Assembly: GCF_032854445.1 (NCBI RefSeq) | Contig: NC_088300.1 | Coordinates: 72,080,984-72,144,983 of the forward strand | DNA: 64,000 nt | From: Liolophura sinensis | Lineage: Eukaryota > Mollusca > Polyplacophora > Chitonida > Chitonidae | Direction of reading: 5' to 3' | In this document: positions 18,186 through 37,439 of the stretch, piece after piece | Position numbering within the stretch: position 1 is the stretch's first letter | How the letters are laid out: each line of letters opens with the position of its first letter | The notes under the pieces: model-generated | The model's input: only the letters and a program-made list of their open reading frames with translations | Databases searched by the model: none | Told to the model about the DNA's origin: nothing | Translations under genes and position numbers: made by a program

Positions 18186-18544
18186 ATTAAGGATCTAATC
18201 GTGTAAAAAATAACGGACAAAATATGCGCTTAGATTTGCGTTTCGCTCTAAAGGTTGTTTTTGCAGTCATGAGTCTGTCCATGTAACTGCAGGGATAATA
18301 TATTTACAAGGTGAAGTTTAAACAGTTTTACCTCTGTTTTCTCAACCATGACATACCGCTATATGTAATTAAACAACGTACACTCATTTGTTCCATTTTC
18401 ATTCTACAATAACAGCACATGAAATTCATGGCCCATGATTAAACTAGGCAGCTTTTTTCTTTCATTGTTATATTAACAGAGTGTTCAAACGCAGTATAGG
18501 ATCGGTTGTGTATACCCTGTATAATACATTGGTCGGTCAACAAT

Positions 18545-18727
18545 GGCCAGCTGCATGTTCAGACAGGTCAGTCGTCGCTTGACCACTGCAGTCTTGGCAA
18601 CCAGAGTAACATTACGTGAATGGCCAAGCTATATAACCAAGAGCTTGACCAGTTCTACTCACAGCTGTGATCCAGTCTCCATTTGTACAACATTACAGTC
18701 TACAGACGAGACTTTTGACTTTCAACC
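18545..18727 (+). promoter_or_regulatory. Tubulin promoter module, copy 3
   Basis: TATATAA at 18630-18636, 98 nt from the ATG, six less than in the other four copies. Upstream: TTCAGACAGGTCAGTCGTCG, CTTGACCACTGCAGTCTTGG and CATTACGTGAATGGCCAAGC. The 5' UTR block ACATTACAGTCTACAGACGA is identical. Confidence 0.85.
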
Positions 18728-21481
<2,754 letters not shown>

Positions 21482-21535
21482 ACCCACCCAAAATGTCCGG
21501 AGTATATGTACTGACACATGCGTTGTGAAGGAAGT

Positions 21536-21541
21536 AATAAA
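21536..21541 (+). terminator. Polyadenylation signal of tubulin copy 3
   Basis: AATAAA 55 nt after the TAG stop, followed by a TACTGAATACAATCACAAT stretch shared with copy 2. Confidence 0.75.
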
Positions 21542-21704
21542 ATATACTGAATACAATCACAATCCATACCTTCCCTTTTATTTGATTCAGTCTATGAACG
21601 ATTTATGGGTATGTTTTAACACACTGTTCGCTAGTTTCCTGGAGATGTTATTCTGCTTTACAAGGATTTAGACAAACTAAATGCAAATGTTAATAATAAA
21701 TAGC

Positions 21705-21800
21705 AAACGAGCGAGGCGACGCCGAGGACTATTAAACCCACCCAAAATGTCCACAATAAATATATTGAAACGACGTACTAAATAGAAACACAATTAATGC
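21705..21800 (+). pseudogene. Relic of a tubulin 3' end
   Basis: GAGCGAGGCGACGCCGAGGA followed by CTATTAA and ACCCACCCAAAATGTCC matches the last codons, stop and first 3' UTR bases of copies 2 and 3. It lies 230 nt beyond the stop of copy 3. It would encode an acidic end finishing DAEDY. No upstream tubulin exon accompanies it, so it is a fragment left by duplication or unequal exchange, or a dormant alternative terminus. Confidence 0.7.
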
Positions 21801-23516
21801 ATTAGCTTTCTTTCTTGCAACTATTCTAAATTAACTGATCCATTTAAAAGTATATATTATTCAGCTGATTGTTTGCTGGTCCCCCCAAATAAACAGTGTC
21901 ATATAAATAACAACTAAAGCGCATGCAATATGCTTCCAACTCTCACGTCTACATTTGCGTACTTGTTTTCAACCTTTGTTGTTAAATAATTAACACAGAG
22001 CCCTGTTATAACCATATTTTCCCTAAGATTCCAGATGGGCGAGGACCACAATTGTAATGCCGGATAAGGTCGTGCCAAGTGAGACACTGCTTATACGATA
22101 TTTCGTTTAGATGTCGGCATCTGAGTAAAAGTACAAGTTCATATGTTCGTTGTTCTTTGCACAGTACTGTTGTTCGAAGCGTCGATTTTCTCCCGTTCTT
22201 ATGACGAGAAACTGTGGAAATGGCGGTTTTTGAGCCGCCCTGGTAAGACCGAAGCCAAGTAAAACTCAAATCAATAAAACGGGGTCGTTTGTCACTTAAT
22301 CGACGTCTCACGCTTGTCACTAGAAGGACGTCTCACGTTTGTCTCTTGATCGACGTGTCGCGTATCATCCACATCCAAAACATGACGTCACAGGGTTGTG
22401 TCTTTGGTATGATTTAGCCACTGAGCAGGCTTTTAACGGCTAAAATGTCAGGACACTAGCTGATAGCGAACCGACCTCCTCACAATGCGCATTTATACAT
22501 GCATAATGAACGTAGTTCGCTCTGTAGACAGCACGCATGTATGTGTGTGCATAAGCGTTTTGTAACAGTCTCAATGCGTCAACCACAGAGTTAAAAAAGC
22601 AAACCCTTTACTTCCGGTGGTCGGCACGTGTTTGGAGGCCGCCACTGCCGATAAAAATATCGCTGACTGAACTGATCAAGGTGAAACACGAATCTCCGGG
22701 TGGACATGTCCATGCGTATCCGAAATAATTTTTAATTGTACAATGTTAATTTTTAATTACGCAAAATGAGCTAAATGTTTAGTGTATCTAGTGCTTATAA
22801 AGTATGGGGTCCTCGAGACCACGATCATCCAAACACGAAATAAAAAGATGGCAATGCAAACACAGAACAAGCGATATTCCTCTTTAGATCTGACCTAACG
22901 GAGCATTTATAGTCACTGAGACGCAAGGGCACAGTCAAAATTGCACTGAAAAGTTAGTACAGTTGCCTTCACTGTCACTTATGTTTTAACCTCCATAGTT
23001 CACCTCAAACTTAGGCAGTATTGCGACTTATTTTTGGGAGTGTTTGAACGCACAAAAAGACAAAACAAAGAAGGGGTTTTGACAAAGTAAATGGCGATGT
23101 GATACTTCTGTGTATACATCTACTGCAGGCTGGCTAAGTAAATGTCCGTTGGTTTAGACAAATCAGTCCAGCCTCAACTGAGCCAGCAAATCCAAAGTCA
23201 AATTCTCAAAGACCAGTTTTAATATATCAATATGAAATATATGGAAGTCATAAAACATATTGAAAAAAGCCTTTGCATTACACAGCTGATCGGTCGCATC
23301 TATTATTGTATAAGCCACCCGCTAAATGCCATTCTGTATCGTGCCCTGATATGTACGCTCACATATTATTAGTTCTTCTTTATTTATTTGCCCTACTTTT
23401 GAAGTCATAATGGACTTGCCCGTGGACGAATCAACAAGCAGCAAAAGTATACCATATTGGTGAAGGATTTTTTTTTCTTTTTTCCCGGAAGTAAAAACTA
23501 AAGTGAAATGTTAGAT

Positions 23517-23777
23517 TTTTTTTTTTTTTTTTTTTGATTGGTGTTTTACGCCGTACTCAAGAATATTTCACTTATACGACGGCGGCCAGCATTATGGTGG
23601 GTGGAAACCGGGCAGAACCCGGGGGAAACCCACGACCATCAGCAGGTTGCTGGAGGACCTTCCCACGTACGGCCGGAGAGGAAGGCAGCATGATCTGGTC
23701 TTGAACTCACAGCGACCGCATTGGTGAGAGGCTTCTGGGTCATTACGCTGCGCTAGCGCGCTAACCGACTGAGCCCC
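23517..23777 (-). mobile_element. Full-length SINE with 14-bp target duplication
   Basis: Minus-strand copy with the tRNA-like head (GGCTCAGTCGGTTAGCGCGC), B-box-like GAGTTCAAGACC, central CGTACGTGGGAAGG and tail GTAAAACACCAATC followed by an A run (T run on the plus strand). GTGAAATGTTAGAT stands at 23503-23516 and again at 23778-23791, a perfect target-site duplication and so good evidence for retrotransposition. Confidence 0.93.
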
Positions 23778-23977
23778 GTGAAATGTTAGATAAATCATTT
23801 GGTAGATAATAAAATTGCAATTCAAAAATATTTTCTTAAAATCTCCTTTGCAGATAAAAAAAAAGATACACTGTTCTGAAGTAGCACAGTCATAATCAGA
23901 GAGAAAGCAAATGTTTGAGTTTACTTTGCATAGAGCTTGCACAGTAACTGAGTTACTTTTTATGGGGAATCGTCCGG

Positions 23978-24235
23978 AGGGCTCTCCGTGGCTCAGTTGG
24001 TTAGCGCGCTAGCGCAGCGTAATAACCCAGGAGTCTCTCACCAATGCGGTCGCTGTGAGTTCAAATCCAGCTCATGCTGGCTTCCTCTTCCTCTTCTTCT
24101 TCCAGCAACCTGCGGATGGTCGTGGGTTTCCTCCGGGCTCTGACCGGTTTCCTCCCACCATAATGCTGGCCTCCGTCGTATAAATGAGACATTCTTGAGT
24201 ACGGCGTAAAACACCAATCAAATAATAAATAAATG
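23978..24235 (+). mobile_element. Full-length SINE
   Basis: Head CGTGGCTCAGTTGGTTAGCG with A box, then GCGGTCGCTGTGAGTTCAA (B-box region), a CTTCCTCTTC insertion in the middle, and tail GTAAAACACCAATCAAATAA. It lies head-out from the previous SINE. No clear target duplication was found. Confidence 0.9.
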
Positions 24236-24339
24236 AAAATGACGATTATAATGTAAAGCGGCTGTATTCATCGGCATTTTACATCATTCGCGAGAACCTT
24301 TCAGTCTTACGAGGTGTATGAGAGTAATAAGCCCAACAT

Positions 24340-24620
24340 ATAGTTCTGAAGAAACCATCGCCAGAGGAGACCGTGTACAAAGGAAATCACCACCGGAGGC
24401 ACCCGCCACCAGAGGAAACCATCGCTAGACAAAAGCATTGCCAGAAAAATGCCATTGTTACTCTCTAACACTTTGAATACACCACTGACTCGTGAATACA
24501 ACGATTCCCCGTAATAAGATGATTACATCACCTACTCCACTATCAGTAACTCTCTGTGATACAGCGATTACACAGCGATTCTATTATCGGCAGTTCGCTG
24601 TAATATATGGTGCTTAAGGC
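24340..24620. repeat. Two minisatellites related to 8.9-10.0 kb
   Basis: At 24340-24465 the units CCATCGCCAGAGGA and AGAGGAAACCATCGCTAG are the reverse complement of the ~16-bp minisatellite at 9845-10020. At 24480-24620 the units GATTACATCACC and CACTATCAGTAACTCTCTG resemble the 45-bp minisatellite at 8935-9265 reversed. Confidence 0.5.
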
Positions 24621-24744
24621 ACTGACTCCACTGAGCGTGTCCCTTGATATGATTAGGGCCTACTACAGCACTGAGTCCAAGTCCTATAGCTACCATAATG
24701 CTGGACGCGATAAGCCAGAAATTCCGATTTTATAGTTTCATATC

Positions 24745-24800
24745 ACACTACCCGGGATTGAACCCGGGTCTTTCGGAGGCGGGCGCAATACGATCTCGGG
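24745..24800 (-). repeat. tRNA-like 3' half relic
   Basis: On the minus strand ACCCGGGTTCAATCCCGGGT forms a perfect T arm with a B box. The 5' half cannot be folded into a tRNA. Probably a SINE or tRNA pseudogene remnant. Confidence 0.4.
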
Positions 24801-25164
24801 GAAAATGCAGCGAGTTACAAAATAAAATAAAATCATGGGAATTAAAATAAAAATAACAAATTCACCAAACCAAATAATTTACTGCAAGAAACACAGAAAA
24901 TAACTTAAAACAATAAAGATACTTTTAGGATTATGCATAGTTAGCTGAAAAAAATAACTTTTGCTGTATGTAGGCTACGCCAAGATTGTAATGTCTATTT
25001 CTTCACTAAGATGACACTATTAATAGTGGTACCATTAGTGTAGCGGAGCAGTATCAGTCTATTTTATCTGTGTAAATGGTGCGTAAAGCAGTACACAAGT
25101 CAAGCAACTGATTCAAAGGCTTAAATCCCGACAAACTGTATGTTTGTCAAAACGGGCCAGGCAT

Positions 25165-25354
25165 GGCCAACTGCTTGTGCAGACAGGTCTGTCGTTGCTT
25201 GACCACTGCAGTCTTGGCAACTCAGAGAAACATTACCTGAGTGGTCAGGCTATATAACTAACAGCTTGGTCAGTTCCAGTCACAGTTGTGATCAAGTCTC
25301 CACTTGGACAACATTACAGTCTACAGACGAGACTCTTGACATTAATCCTTCACC
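25165..25354 (+). promoter_or_regulatory. Tubulin promoter module, copy 4
   Basis: TATATAA at 25251-25257, 104 nt from the ATG. Upstream GCAGACAGGTCTGTCG, CTTGACCACTGCAGTCTTGG, AACATTACCTGAGTGGTCAG. Downstream the ACATTACAGTCTACAGACGA block precedes a CTTCACCATGG start context. Confidence 0.87.
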
Positions 25355-27866
<2,512 letters not shown>

Positions 27867-28178
27867 AAAAACGGTTGATCTCGGTTTGTGCCATATTCCA
27901 CTGGGGGGCATGTCATCTACATTTGTTTCCAACTTATGAAATTCCCTCGAACAAAATGATTGTGCATTCCCGAACATTTACAAACTTCTAAATCTTTCGT
28001 TATCTTTGCTTTATCAGTGGTCTATCAGAGTACATTCGTGTACCTGAACGCGACTGTGGTGCTGTTGTTCAGTTTAGTTAACATGAAGACTGAAATGGGT
28101 TTCCACATTTAGGAGTGTTTTGGAGTTTTGTGAGGTAGGGTCGTCTGTTCAACATGGATCACCACTAATTGTAATAAA

Positions 28179-31144
28179 CTGTGAAAACAAGTAATTAGAA
28201 TTTCTGTTGTCTTTAACATAAATGAGCGGTCTGGTTTACATGCCCAAGAGAGTTTGATTGATCAATGGCTTCATTGACTTCATTGTGACTCAAACTTTAG
28301 GCACTTTTACTTTGAGATAATCTTTGTGTATTACGTAATACATATCAGTGGTGAAACAAGATTAATGACTAGTTGAGTAAACTTTAGCCCTACTAGATTA
28401 AATGACTGATGAATTATTAAGTAAGGAGTGTACATTATGTATGAGTTAAATATAGACAGACAAAACTATCTGAATGATAGGTCAAAGTGTACAGAAAACT
28501 TTAATTCGTATACAGGAGTACCGAATTTTTAATTCAACAATCTCACACATTGAGTGGACCAAACGATCACTTTTTATCGGTGAGAATAATGCAGTTCGCT
28601 TCATTAATCCTACACGATTTTACAAAACGCACTTTCTGAAGATCAACATATCATAGTAATACCATTAAAATATGGCTGCTATCAACCTTGGCGATATATA
28701 ACAGTGGCTACTGTGTTGAGATTATGACAACAAGGATATTGCAACTTTCAATGTTTATGTGTTTTGTTTAATTCTGCGACTAAAATCAGTGTTTCCAGGG
28801 CACTAAAATTCCCTTTCATCAAAGTTACAATCGTAGGCAGAGCTAAGGTAGAAATATTTGCAATTAATTTATTACAGAGAATCACACATTACGACATGTG
28901 TGAACTACCATATTAAATTCACTCAGTTAAATTAACTTACTAAAGGATTTTTTTATGGTATAGGCAGGGCCAAGTTAAAAATTGGCCCAAGTGCAAGAAA
29001 CGACATTGACTATAGCTGTGACTGACACCTTAAATAACCATTCTGTAATTCTAGTTAAAACCTACTTAAGACAATTTTCCCGGTATATTTCGCTTCCAAA
29101 GAAATACGCATTAGGATTTGATGTCTTTCTCAAACTAAAACCTGTTCTTCACACTAACTTGGATAATTCACTGTGCTCTTAAGGAAGCCTTACTGACTGT
29201 GGAAGAAGAACCCACATGAACATGGACATGAACATCGATCTTCACCCTGTAAAATAAAAACGTAATGCCTCGGTTCGCCTCATATTTGACGTTTTTAATC
29301 TATAGTGCATTTCTGTGAGTGAGTACTAAGCCATCATCTTTTTATGGCCATGCAACTTTAATAGGCGCTAGGGAGAGATCCGTGGCTCAGTTGCTCAGTT
29401 GCAGCGTAATGACCAATGCGGTCGCTGTGAGTTCAAGTCCAGCTCATGCTGGCTTCCGGCCGTACGTGGGAAGGTTTTCCAGCAACCTGCGGATGGTCGT
29501 GGGTTTTCCACGGGCTCTGCCCAGTTTCCACCCACCATATTGCTGGTCGCCGTCGTAGAAATGAAATATTCTTGAGTACGGCGTGAAACACCCATCAAAT
29601 AAATAAATTAATAGGCGCTTCAACCAAGTTTTATATTCCAGGGCCCAGTTTCACAAAGCGGCGTGCGACATTATTTATCGTACATTTGTCGTACGATATT
29701 TTGTACGTCGTTATTACCGTACCGTTGTCCTGTGTATGCGAATATCGTAGATGTGATACTGACACCGATGCGGGTATTTACAGAATTGTGCTGGGATTTT
29801 TAATATCATGGTATCCATCAAGGACATGGTCTCCGCATTTGATTGAATACTTCAAAATAACCCTACCTTCTTAAAACTGAAATACTATATATAACTTTAA
29901 CAAATCCAACCTTTTTGCAGTGTTGGATGAGGAAAGCGTTTAAAAAGTTAGGTGACCACTTTCTGAAGTGTTTAGCACTAGTTAATGTCAAATTAACACG
30001 CTTAGGTGTTAAAAACACAACATTATACAATTTGCATATAATATACGTTGCATAACATTTTGAAATGATGCCGCCAATATTTCACATCGCTCAACATTTT
30101 GTATCATTTTCACACCAACAAAATGTTAACCTCATAGCATTTGCGTTGTGTGACAATAGTTACAGGGCGTTGCACGGATTGGATTAAATGTGTATGACAG
30201 CACACGTTAAGATTTTACCATGCAGCCAGTAAAATACCTGAAAAGCTTATTTTTACAATCGTACCTCAGTTTAAATATTCTTTAGGGAAAAAAGGATAAA
30301 ATACAGTATACGAATATTCTCAGAATTTATGTCAAGGCCATTCCTTTTACTAACGTTCGCCCTCCGTGTGCATAAAATAGAAGCGTTATTAAGAAACTTA
30401 ATGAGTTTTTTCCCCGTAAAACCATACTCTTTGTTTTATAATACCATTTTATGTGTCCTTTAAGCCAAATAGCAAGTTTCCGTTAAGTGTGACAAAATGG
30501 TTTTGCAAAATTTAGGGACTATAGATTTAAACTCCGTCCGTCCGACGTTTCTTAACGACTCAACGTTTTGAATTTAAAATTTGGTACCACGTCAAGTTAC
30601 AGGCGAGGTGAAAAGGAAGACAACCCTGCGAAACTCTGCAGAGGTAGTTCAGGACATATCAGTTGTAGGTTCTTGTTAAGATTCCTATATAGATTTCTAC
30701 ATTACTCCCTCTGTAGTCTTCGCTCTGTGTACATGTCAGGCTTCGTGCACGTTAGTCTGTAGGCACTATATTTTTCGGTCAACAGTTAAATGACTAAGTG
30801 GCCACATAGCCATAACTATATGTAGTGTAGTATCTTAGTTATGTAATTGTTAGTAAAACAAAGTCTGACACAATCTGTAGGCAATAAGTGAATACATATT
30901 TTGATATATCTGTTATTTTATAATAAATGAGTTTCAAAAGCAAAAACTTATGGCAATGATACTAGGAATCTCGCCAATCAACCAAGCCGTTTTACGTTTT
31001 TGCATCACACCTCTGTCATGGTACAAATAACAGGTCAGGCGTTATCAATAGACTGTTTGATTGGATCAGTTTGCTACAAGCTGTACAAATCAGCATGTAC
31101 TTCAGCGGGCTTGGTGACGTAAATCCGATGTCGTTCAACAATGA
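28179..31144. other. Spacer between tubulin copies 4 and 5
   Basis: AT-rich. No gene is supported apart from one full-length SINE (29370-29607). A stretch near 29640-29720 (CAGTTTCACAAAGCGG and several TACGATAT/GTACG words) looks like one end of a MITE but I could not find its partner. Confidence 0.55.
29370..29607 (+). mobile_element. SINE with 12-bp target duplication
   Basis: Head AGATCCGTGGCTCAGTTGC (shortened), B-box region GTGAGTTCAAGTCC, middle GGCCGTACGTGGGAAGG, tail GTGAAACACCCATCAAATAA. TTAATAGGCGCT occurs at 29358-29369 and again at 29608-29619, a perfect target-site duplication. Confidence 0.93.
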
Positions 31145-31338
31145 CAATGGTCAGCTGCTTGTTCAGACAGGCCTGTCGTCGCTTGGCCACTGCAGACTTG
31201 GCAACCAAGGGAAACATTACCTGTGTGGTCGTGCTATATAACTGACAGTTTGGTCAGCTTTAGAAACAGTTGTGATCCAGTCTCCATTTGGACAACATTA
31301 CAGTCTATAGACGAGACTTTTGACTCTAACCCTCAGCC
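31145..31338 (+). promoter_or_regulatory. Tubulin promoter module, copy 5
   Basis: TATATAA at 31235-31241, 104 nt from the ATG. Upstream TTCAGACAGGCCTGTCGTCG, CCACTGCAGACTTGGCAACC, AACATTACCTGTGTGGTCG. The 5' UTR keeps ACATTACAGTCTATAGACGA, one base different. Confidence 0.86.
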
Positions 31339-33561
<2,223 letters not shown>

Positions 33562-33771
33562 ACCTATCCAAAATGTGTTGAAGCTTGACGCCGTGAAAAT
33601 ATACATAAATCAAATATATTCGTGCAATCAACATTAATGTTTTCTGTCTTATATCCTTACCAAGATAACAACAAAACGTTTAGAGTATGGTATTGAATTA
33701 TATCGTAGCTTTTTCATAGTTCATATAACAGCGGGTTTAAAGAGTCAATATTTCGGTAACGCCTTACATAT

Positions 33772-33962
33772 TTCATCGGTGTTTTACTCAGCATTTCACT
33801 TATGATGGGAGGAAACCGGACAGAGCAGTTTGCTGGTAGACCTTCCCACGTACGACCATGGAGGAAGCCAGCATTAGCTGGGCTTGAACTCACAGCGACG
33901 GCTTTGGTGAGATGCTCTTGTGTCATTGAGCTGCACTATTACGCTAACCTCTGGGCCACAAA
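33772..33962 (-). mobile_element. SINE, internally deleted
   Basis: Minus-strand copy: tail box shortened, GGAGGAAACCGGACAGAG, then CTTCCCACGTACGACCATGG, TTGAACTCACAGCGACGGC and the head near GGGCCACAAAG. It lacks the CCGTCGTATAAG part of the tail. Confidence 0.75.
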
Positions 33963-34199
33963 GAGCCACTCTTGCATGTATAGCAGATGTTGTTCACACA
34001 CGAACTTCTTGCCTTTGCTCCTGTGCACCCAGGATCTCGTTACAATAATCTCGCCATCACCACAGCACAGATTACGTGAGATAAGCTACGCGCATGTGCC
34101 CAGCAGACTTTAACTACTGGAACTGTACTTTATAAAATATAAAGTGTAAATAAGTATACTGTTGTAGTTGTCAAATTTCATGAACTCAGTTCCAATCCT

Positions 34200-34970
34200 T
34201 TATTGACATTGTTGAATTGATTGAAAAATGTTCTTATCTAACATCCAATCCTTATTGTCATCAGCTCCGCTTTTTTCTTGTCCAGCCTGATAGCTTAGAC
34301 TACCAGCTATGTGACAAAGACTAATCCACATATTACTATCTTCACACCACATCAGTATGTTTTTTGCCATAGAGTGACATTCCACTGATTTTGATCCACC
34401 CATGGCACTAATATACATAACTGCTGTTGTATTTTCTGATCTGACCTTAATATCCTTTGTGACCATTATGGAACTTTCAAAAGATTTTAAACCAAAATAA
34501 ACTGCTAACAATTCTTGTGCAGTCCATCCCCCAGTTTTCAGTTTACCCAAAACTGCACCCTGCTGGCATCAGTTGTCAAATTAATATCTGGAGGAACTTT
34601 GCTCATTGGGTTTTCGCATTTGTGATATTGTTTATCCACCACCTAATGTCACATTTAGCCTCCGAGGTTTTTTCGTGATTTTCCTTCAGCCCTTTGGTTT
34701 TGTCTCTTTCCAAAGTGCGATAATATAAATGACCATACATATTCAACTGCCGGCAATATTGACACTAGGTGCAGTCTTCCGCACTGTAGGGTTCTGATTA
34801 TTGAGAAGACTGATATATTAAGACTGTATTTTTAATGCTTTTTCTGCTTTCAAACTAACTCTCATGTCTTTTGAGTTTAGGGCAAACTCTAAAAAGTCTA
34901 TGCTCTGTGTTGGAGCAAGCACAGATTTTTCTTCTAAGTGACCCCTGGTTCCATCTTTTGTGGGCGCCGT
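34200..34970 (-). pseudogene. DIRS-type retrotransposon RT/RNase H fragment
   Basis: Minus strand. The 34200-34550 frame encodes WTAQELLAVYFGLKSFE, SENTTAVMYISAMGGSKS, WISLCHIAGSLSYQAG, which is the RNase H domain arrangement of DIRS elements (the conserved DNTTAV-YIN-MGG and AAHIPG-N motifs with changes). Upstream, in other frames, are pieces resembling the end of the reverse transcriptase (for example RTLERDKTKGLKEN near 34690-34740 and FALNSKDMRVSL near 34855-34890). Several frameshifts and stops separate them. No tyrosine recombinase domain or split repeats were seen, so this is a dead fragment. Confidence 0.75.
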
Positions 34971-35527
34971 CGCGTTGAATAAATTAATATTAATTAGTCA
35001 ATATGTGTGTAGTTCATATTAATTTTGCATGTTTTTGATGAATTCAGATGCAGGTAATTGCTTGATTTTATATCACTGATACAGATCTAGACTCAAGGAA
35101 TCTGAAAATTCTTATTAAATATCTGATACATATCAACAATTATCCCCAACTTTTGGGGGAAATCACTCTGCTGATGGCACCCATCTACACACGAGCCTTG
35201 TCTTGGTACCGTAGACACACGTAGAAAGGCGCGTGATCTCCAATGATGGCTAACGACGACGACCGTAATGGCATTTCACGGCAGTCGACTCTGTTCCGGG
35301 CAATTAAAGTACAAAAAATTTGGTTAAACACACAAATATAGTATGTTTAGGAAGCTTAGATACTGGTCTTTTTAAATCCGTTGTTTGGTAGTTTTCCCGA
35401 AATAACCGTTTACAGATACCTGGGTACTGCTATTCCGGGGTTTCCTGTATTCCTGGTTTTCATTCCGGTCATTAGGCCGTCCCGTGTTTGATCTTGTTGC
35501 CAGCTTTGTTGGCCTCCGTCATTTCAT

Positions 35528-35920
35528 TTACATATGCTTAGATATATCGTCTCCAAATACCTGGTCTGACGAGGAATTTTTGTCCAAAATGTTCTGTAAA
35601 TTGGATTCAAGGCGACGGATACGAAGTTCCGAGTCTAAATTGTTATCTGTGCCCGTAGAACATCTGGCACATGGCGTCGGACAAGAAATCTTGCTTTCAT
35701 CTTCAAACGACCGTCTCTTACTTCCAGCCGAACTGGTTTTTAGAGTTTTCTCACTTGGATGTTCTACTATTCCAGCTTGTTTATCTTTAACTGGGCTTGT
35801 ATATTTATTAGGTCCAGAGCCTTTGCCCTTTGAGCTACTCGAGTGTTTAGCAGTCACTGAATTTGACCCCGCACAGTTTCTCGTGTTTTCGACATGACGA
35901 GCGTCGTTACCACATGCCAA
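35528..35920 (-). pseudogene. Possible gag-like ORF of the DIRS relic
   Basis: A 130-residue frame rich in Ser, Lys and Asp, with PTPCARCSTGTD and a possible short coiled segment (LRIRRLESNLQNILD). It lies upstream of the RT/RNase H relic on the same strand, where DIRS elements carry a gag-like first ORF. I do not recognise a domain; the link is positional. It could also be unrelated host sequence. Confidence 0.4.
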
Positions 35921-35989
35921 TAGGAGATTTAGAAGGTATTAAACGGATTACCGCTTATGTGGAAAAGTCATTTATGGCCATATCCTGAT

Positions 35990-36150
35990 TATTATTTATT
36001 TATCTGATTGGTGTTTCACGCCGTATTCAAGAAAATTTCACTTAAACGACGGCGGTCCAGCATTATGGTGTGAGGAAACCGGACAGAGCCAGGGGTAAAC
36101 CCTCGACCATTCGCAGGTTACTGTAGACCTCTCCTGATTAGGTTCAAGTG
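35990..36150 (-). repeat. SINE tail half
   Basis: CTGATTGGTGTTTCACGCCG, ACGACGGCGGTCCAGCATTA and GGAAACCGGACAGAGCC, ending near CATTCGCAGGTTACTG. The head is absent. Confidence 0.75.
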
Positions 36151-36964
36151 TTTGTTGAATTATTACCAACGCTTTGTCCGCAGGCGCAAATATGCGTCTG
36201 ATCTGATCGGGCAATGCGCTATGCTCGTATGCTGGACACATGCACGTAGCTAATCTCACGTGATGATGTATGATTTGCCTTTAATGAGTAATTTTGTAGC
36301 GAGAACCAGTATGTACGCAGAAATACCCAAAGTCATATCGCTCTTTGACGTAATTCGATACTAGATCGACTCATCTGTTGTGAAACTCTGACATGGCTGC
36401 ACTGGGATTCGACGACTTTAACATCTCTGTCTACAACAAAGGTTATCCAGGTCTTTGACATTGCGTCGAGTCTCCAGAGGAGAATCTTATGGCGCTTTCA
36501 TTTATTTATCGGCTTTTAATTCTGGCTGTATAGGACGCACACGGGCATATTTCACCAACCCGAAGAAACAAAAGCAAATGGTACTGGAAATACATTTCAA
36601 AAAAAAAAAATAAATAAATACGTCTAGTTGTCTGTAGCTAATGGATTCCCTGTCTGGAGTGATCAGTGGTTTAGACTCAGAACTCGACTGTGAACCAGGC
36701 CACTTGTCGGCCGTCATCGGAGTAGGCCGTTGACTGGGCCTCTGGTAAAGAGAAAAGCAGGATGCCAGGTAGGTGTAATAGTGACAGTTTATTACATTTA
36801 TTTGTTCATTAAGATTGAATGAATGATGTCTTGAACAATCTGTTAAATTTAACAGAAAGTCCTTTGTTGGAGAGATGCTACAACACAATTGCCTATTGCA
36901 GCAGATTGTTCTGTCGAATATAGCACAAATATTCTGCTAATTCAACATACAGAATGTATGAGGC

Positions 36965-37220
36965 TTTGGCCGTGGCCGAGATGGTTGGAGTGTTTGCGGC
37001 GCAATGACCCAGGAACCTCTCAGCAACGCGATCGCTGCCAGCTCAAGCCCAGCTTATGCTGGCTTCCCCTACGGTCGTGCATTGGAAGGTCTTTAAGTCA
37101 CCTGCGGATGGCCGTGTGTTTCCCCTGGTTTCCTCTCACCATAATTCTGACCGCCTTCGTGTAACTGAAATATTCTTGAGTACGACGTAAAATACCAATC
37201 AAATAAATAAGCAAATAAAA
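36965..37220 (+). mobile_element. SINE, near full length, diverged
   Basis: Head GGCCGTGGCCGAGATGGTTG, then GCGATCGCTGCCAGCTCAAG, ACCTGCGGATGGCCGTGTG and the tail GTAAAATACCAATCAAATAA. Confidence 0.82.
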
Positions 37221-37439
37221 CACTTTGCTAGAAGTGTTTAATTTTCAAGCATTTGCATAGACAGTTGTAATAAACTGACAAGAGGCAGGATTTCACCCGA
37301 CACATGTGATCATTTGCCAACGCACAGGAAGGGACTAATCGGCCCTGCTCTCGTTTAAGTGTCCATTGTGTTTAGTCAAAATATATTGGTTGTGACATTT
37401 TTTATTTCTCGTGATTCATTTTCTACCAGTTGAGTTGGC

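Larger units (their letters stand above)
12901..18544. other. Central spacer between divergent tubulin genes
   Basis: This 5.6-kb stretch separates the two outward-facing tubulin groups. I see no convincing gene. It holds a SINE tail fragment (13515-13605), a near full-length SINE (15912-16135), a poly-T run near 17415, and two related patches rich in AAACATGTT motifs (14404-14600 and 18085-18185). Confidence 0.6.
21801..25164. other. Spacer between tubulin copies 3 and 4
   Basis: No gene is supported. It holds a short 25-bp triplication near 22285-22365 (CGTTTGTCACTTAATCGACG type), two SINEs in opposite orientation, a tRNA-like relic and two minisatellites, listed separately. Confidence 0.6.

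Noticed and set aside
22006-22320. 104-residue minus-strand frame
   Set aside because: No motif, no exon signals, and it runs into a short tandem triplication; chance open frame is likely.
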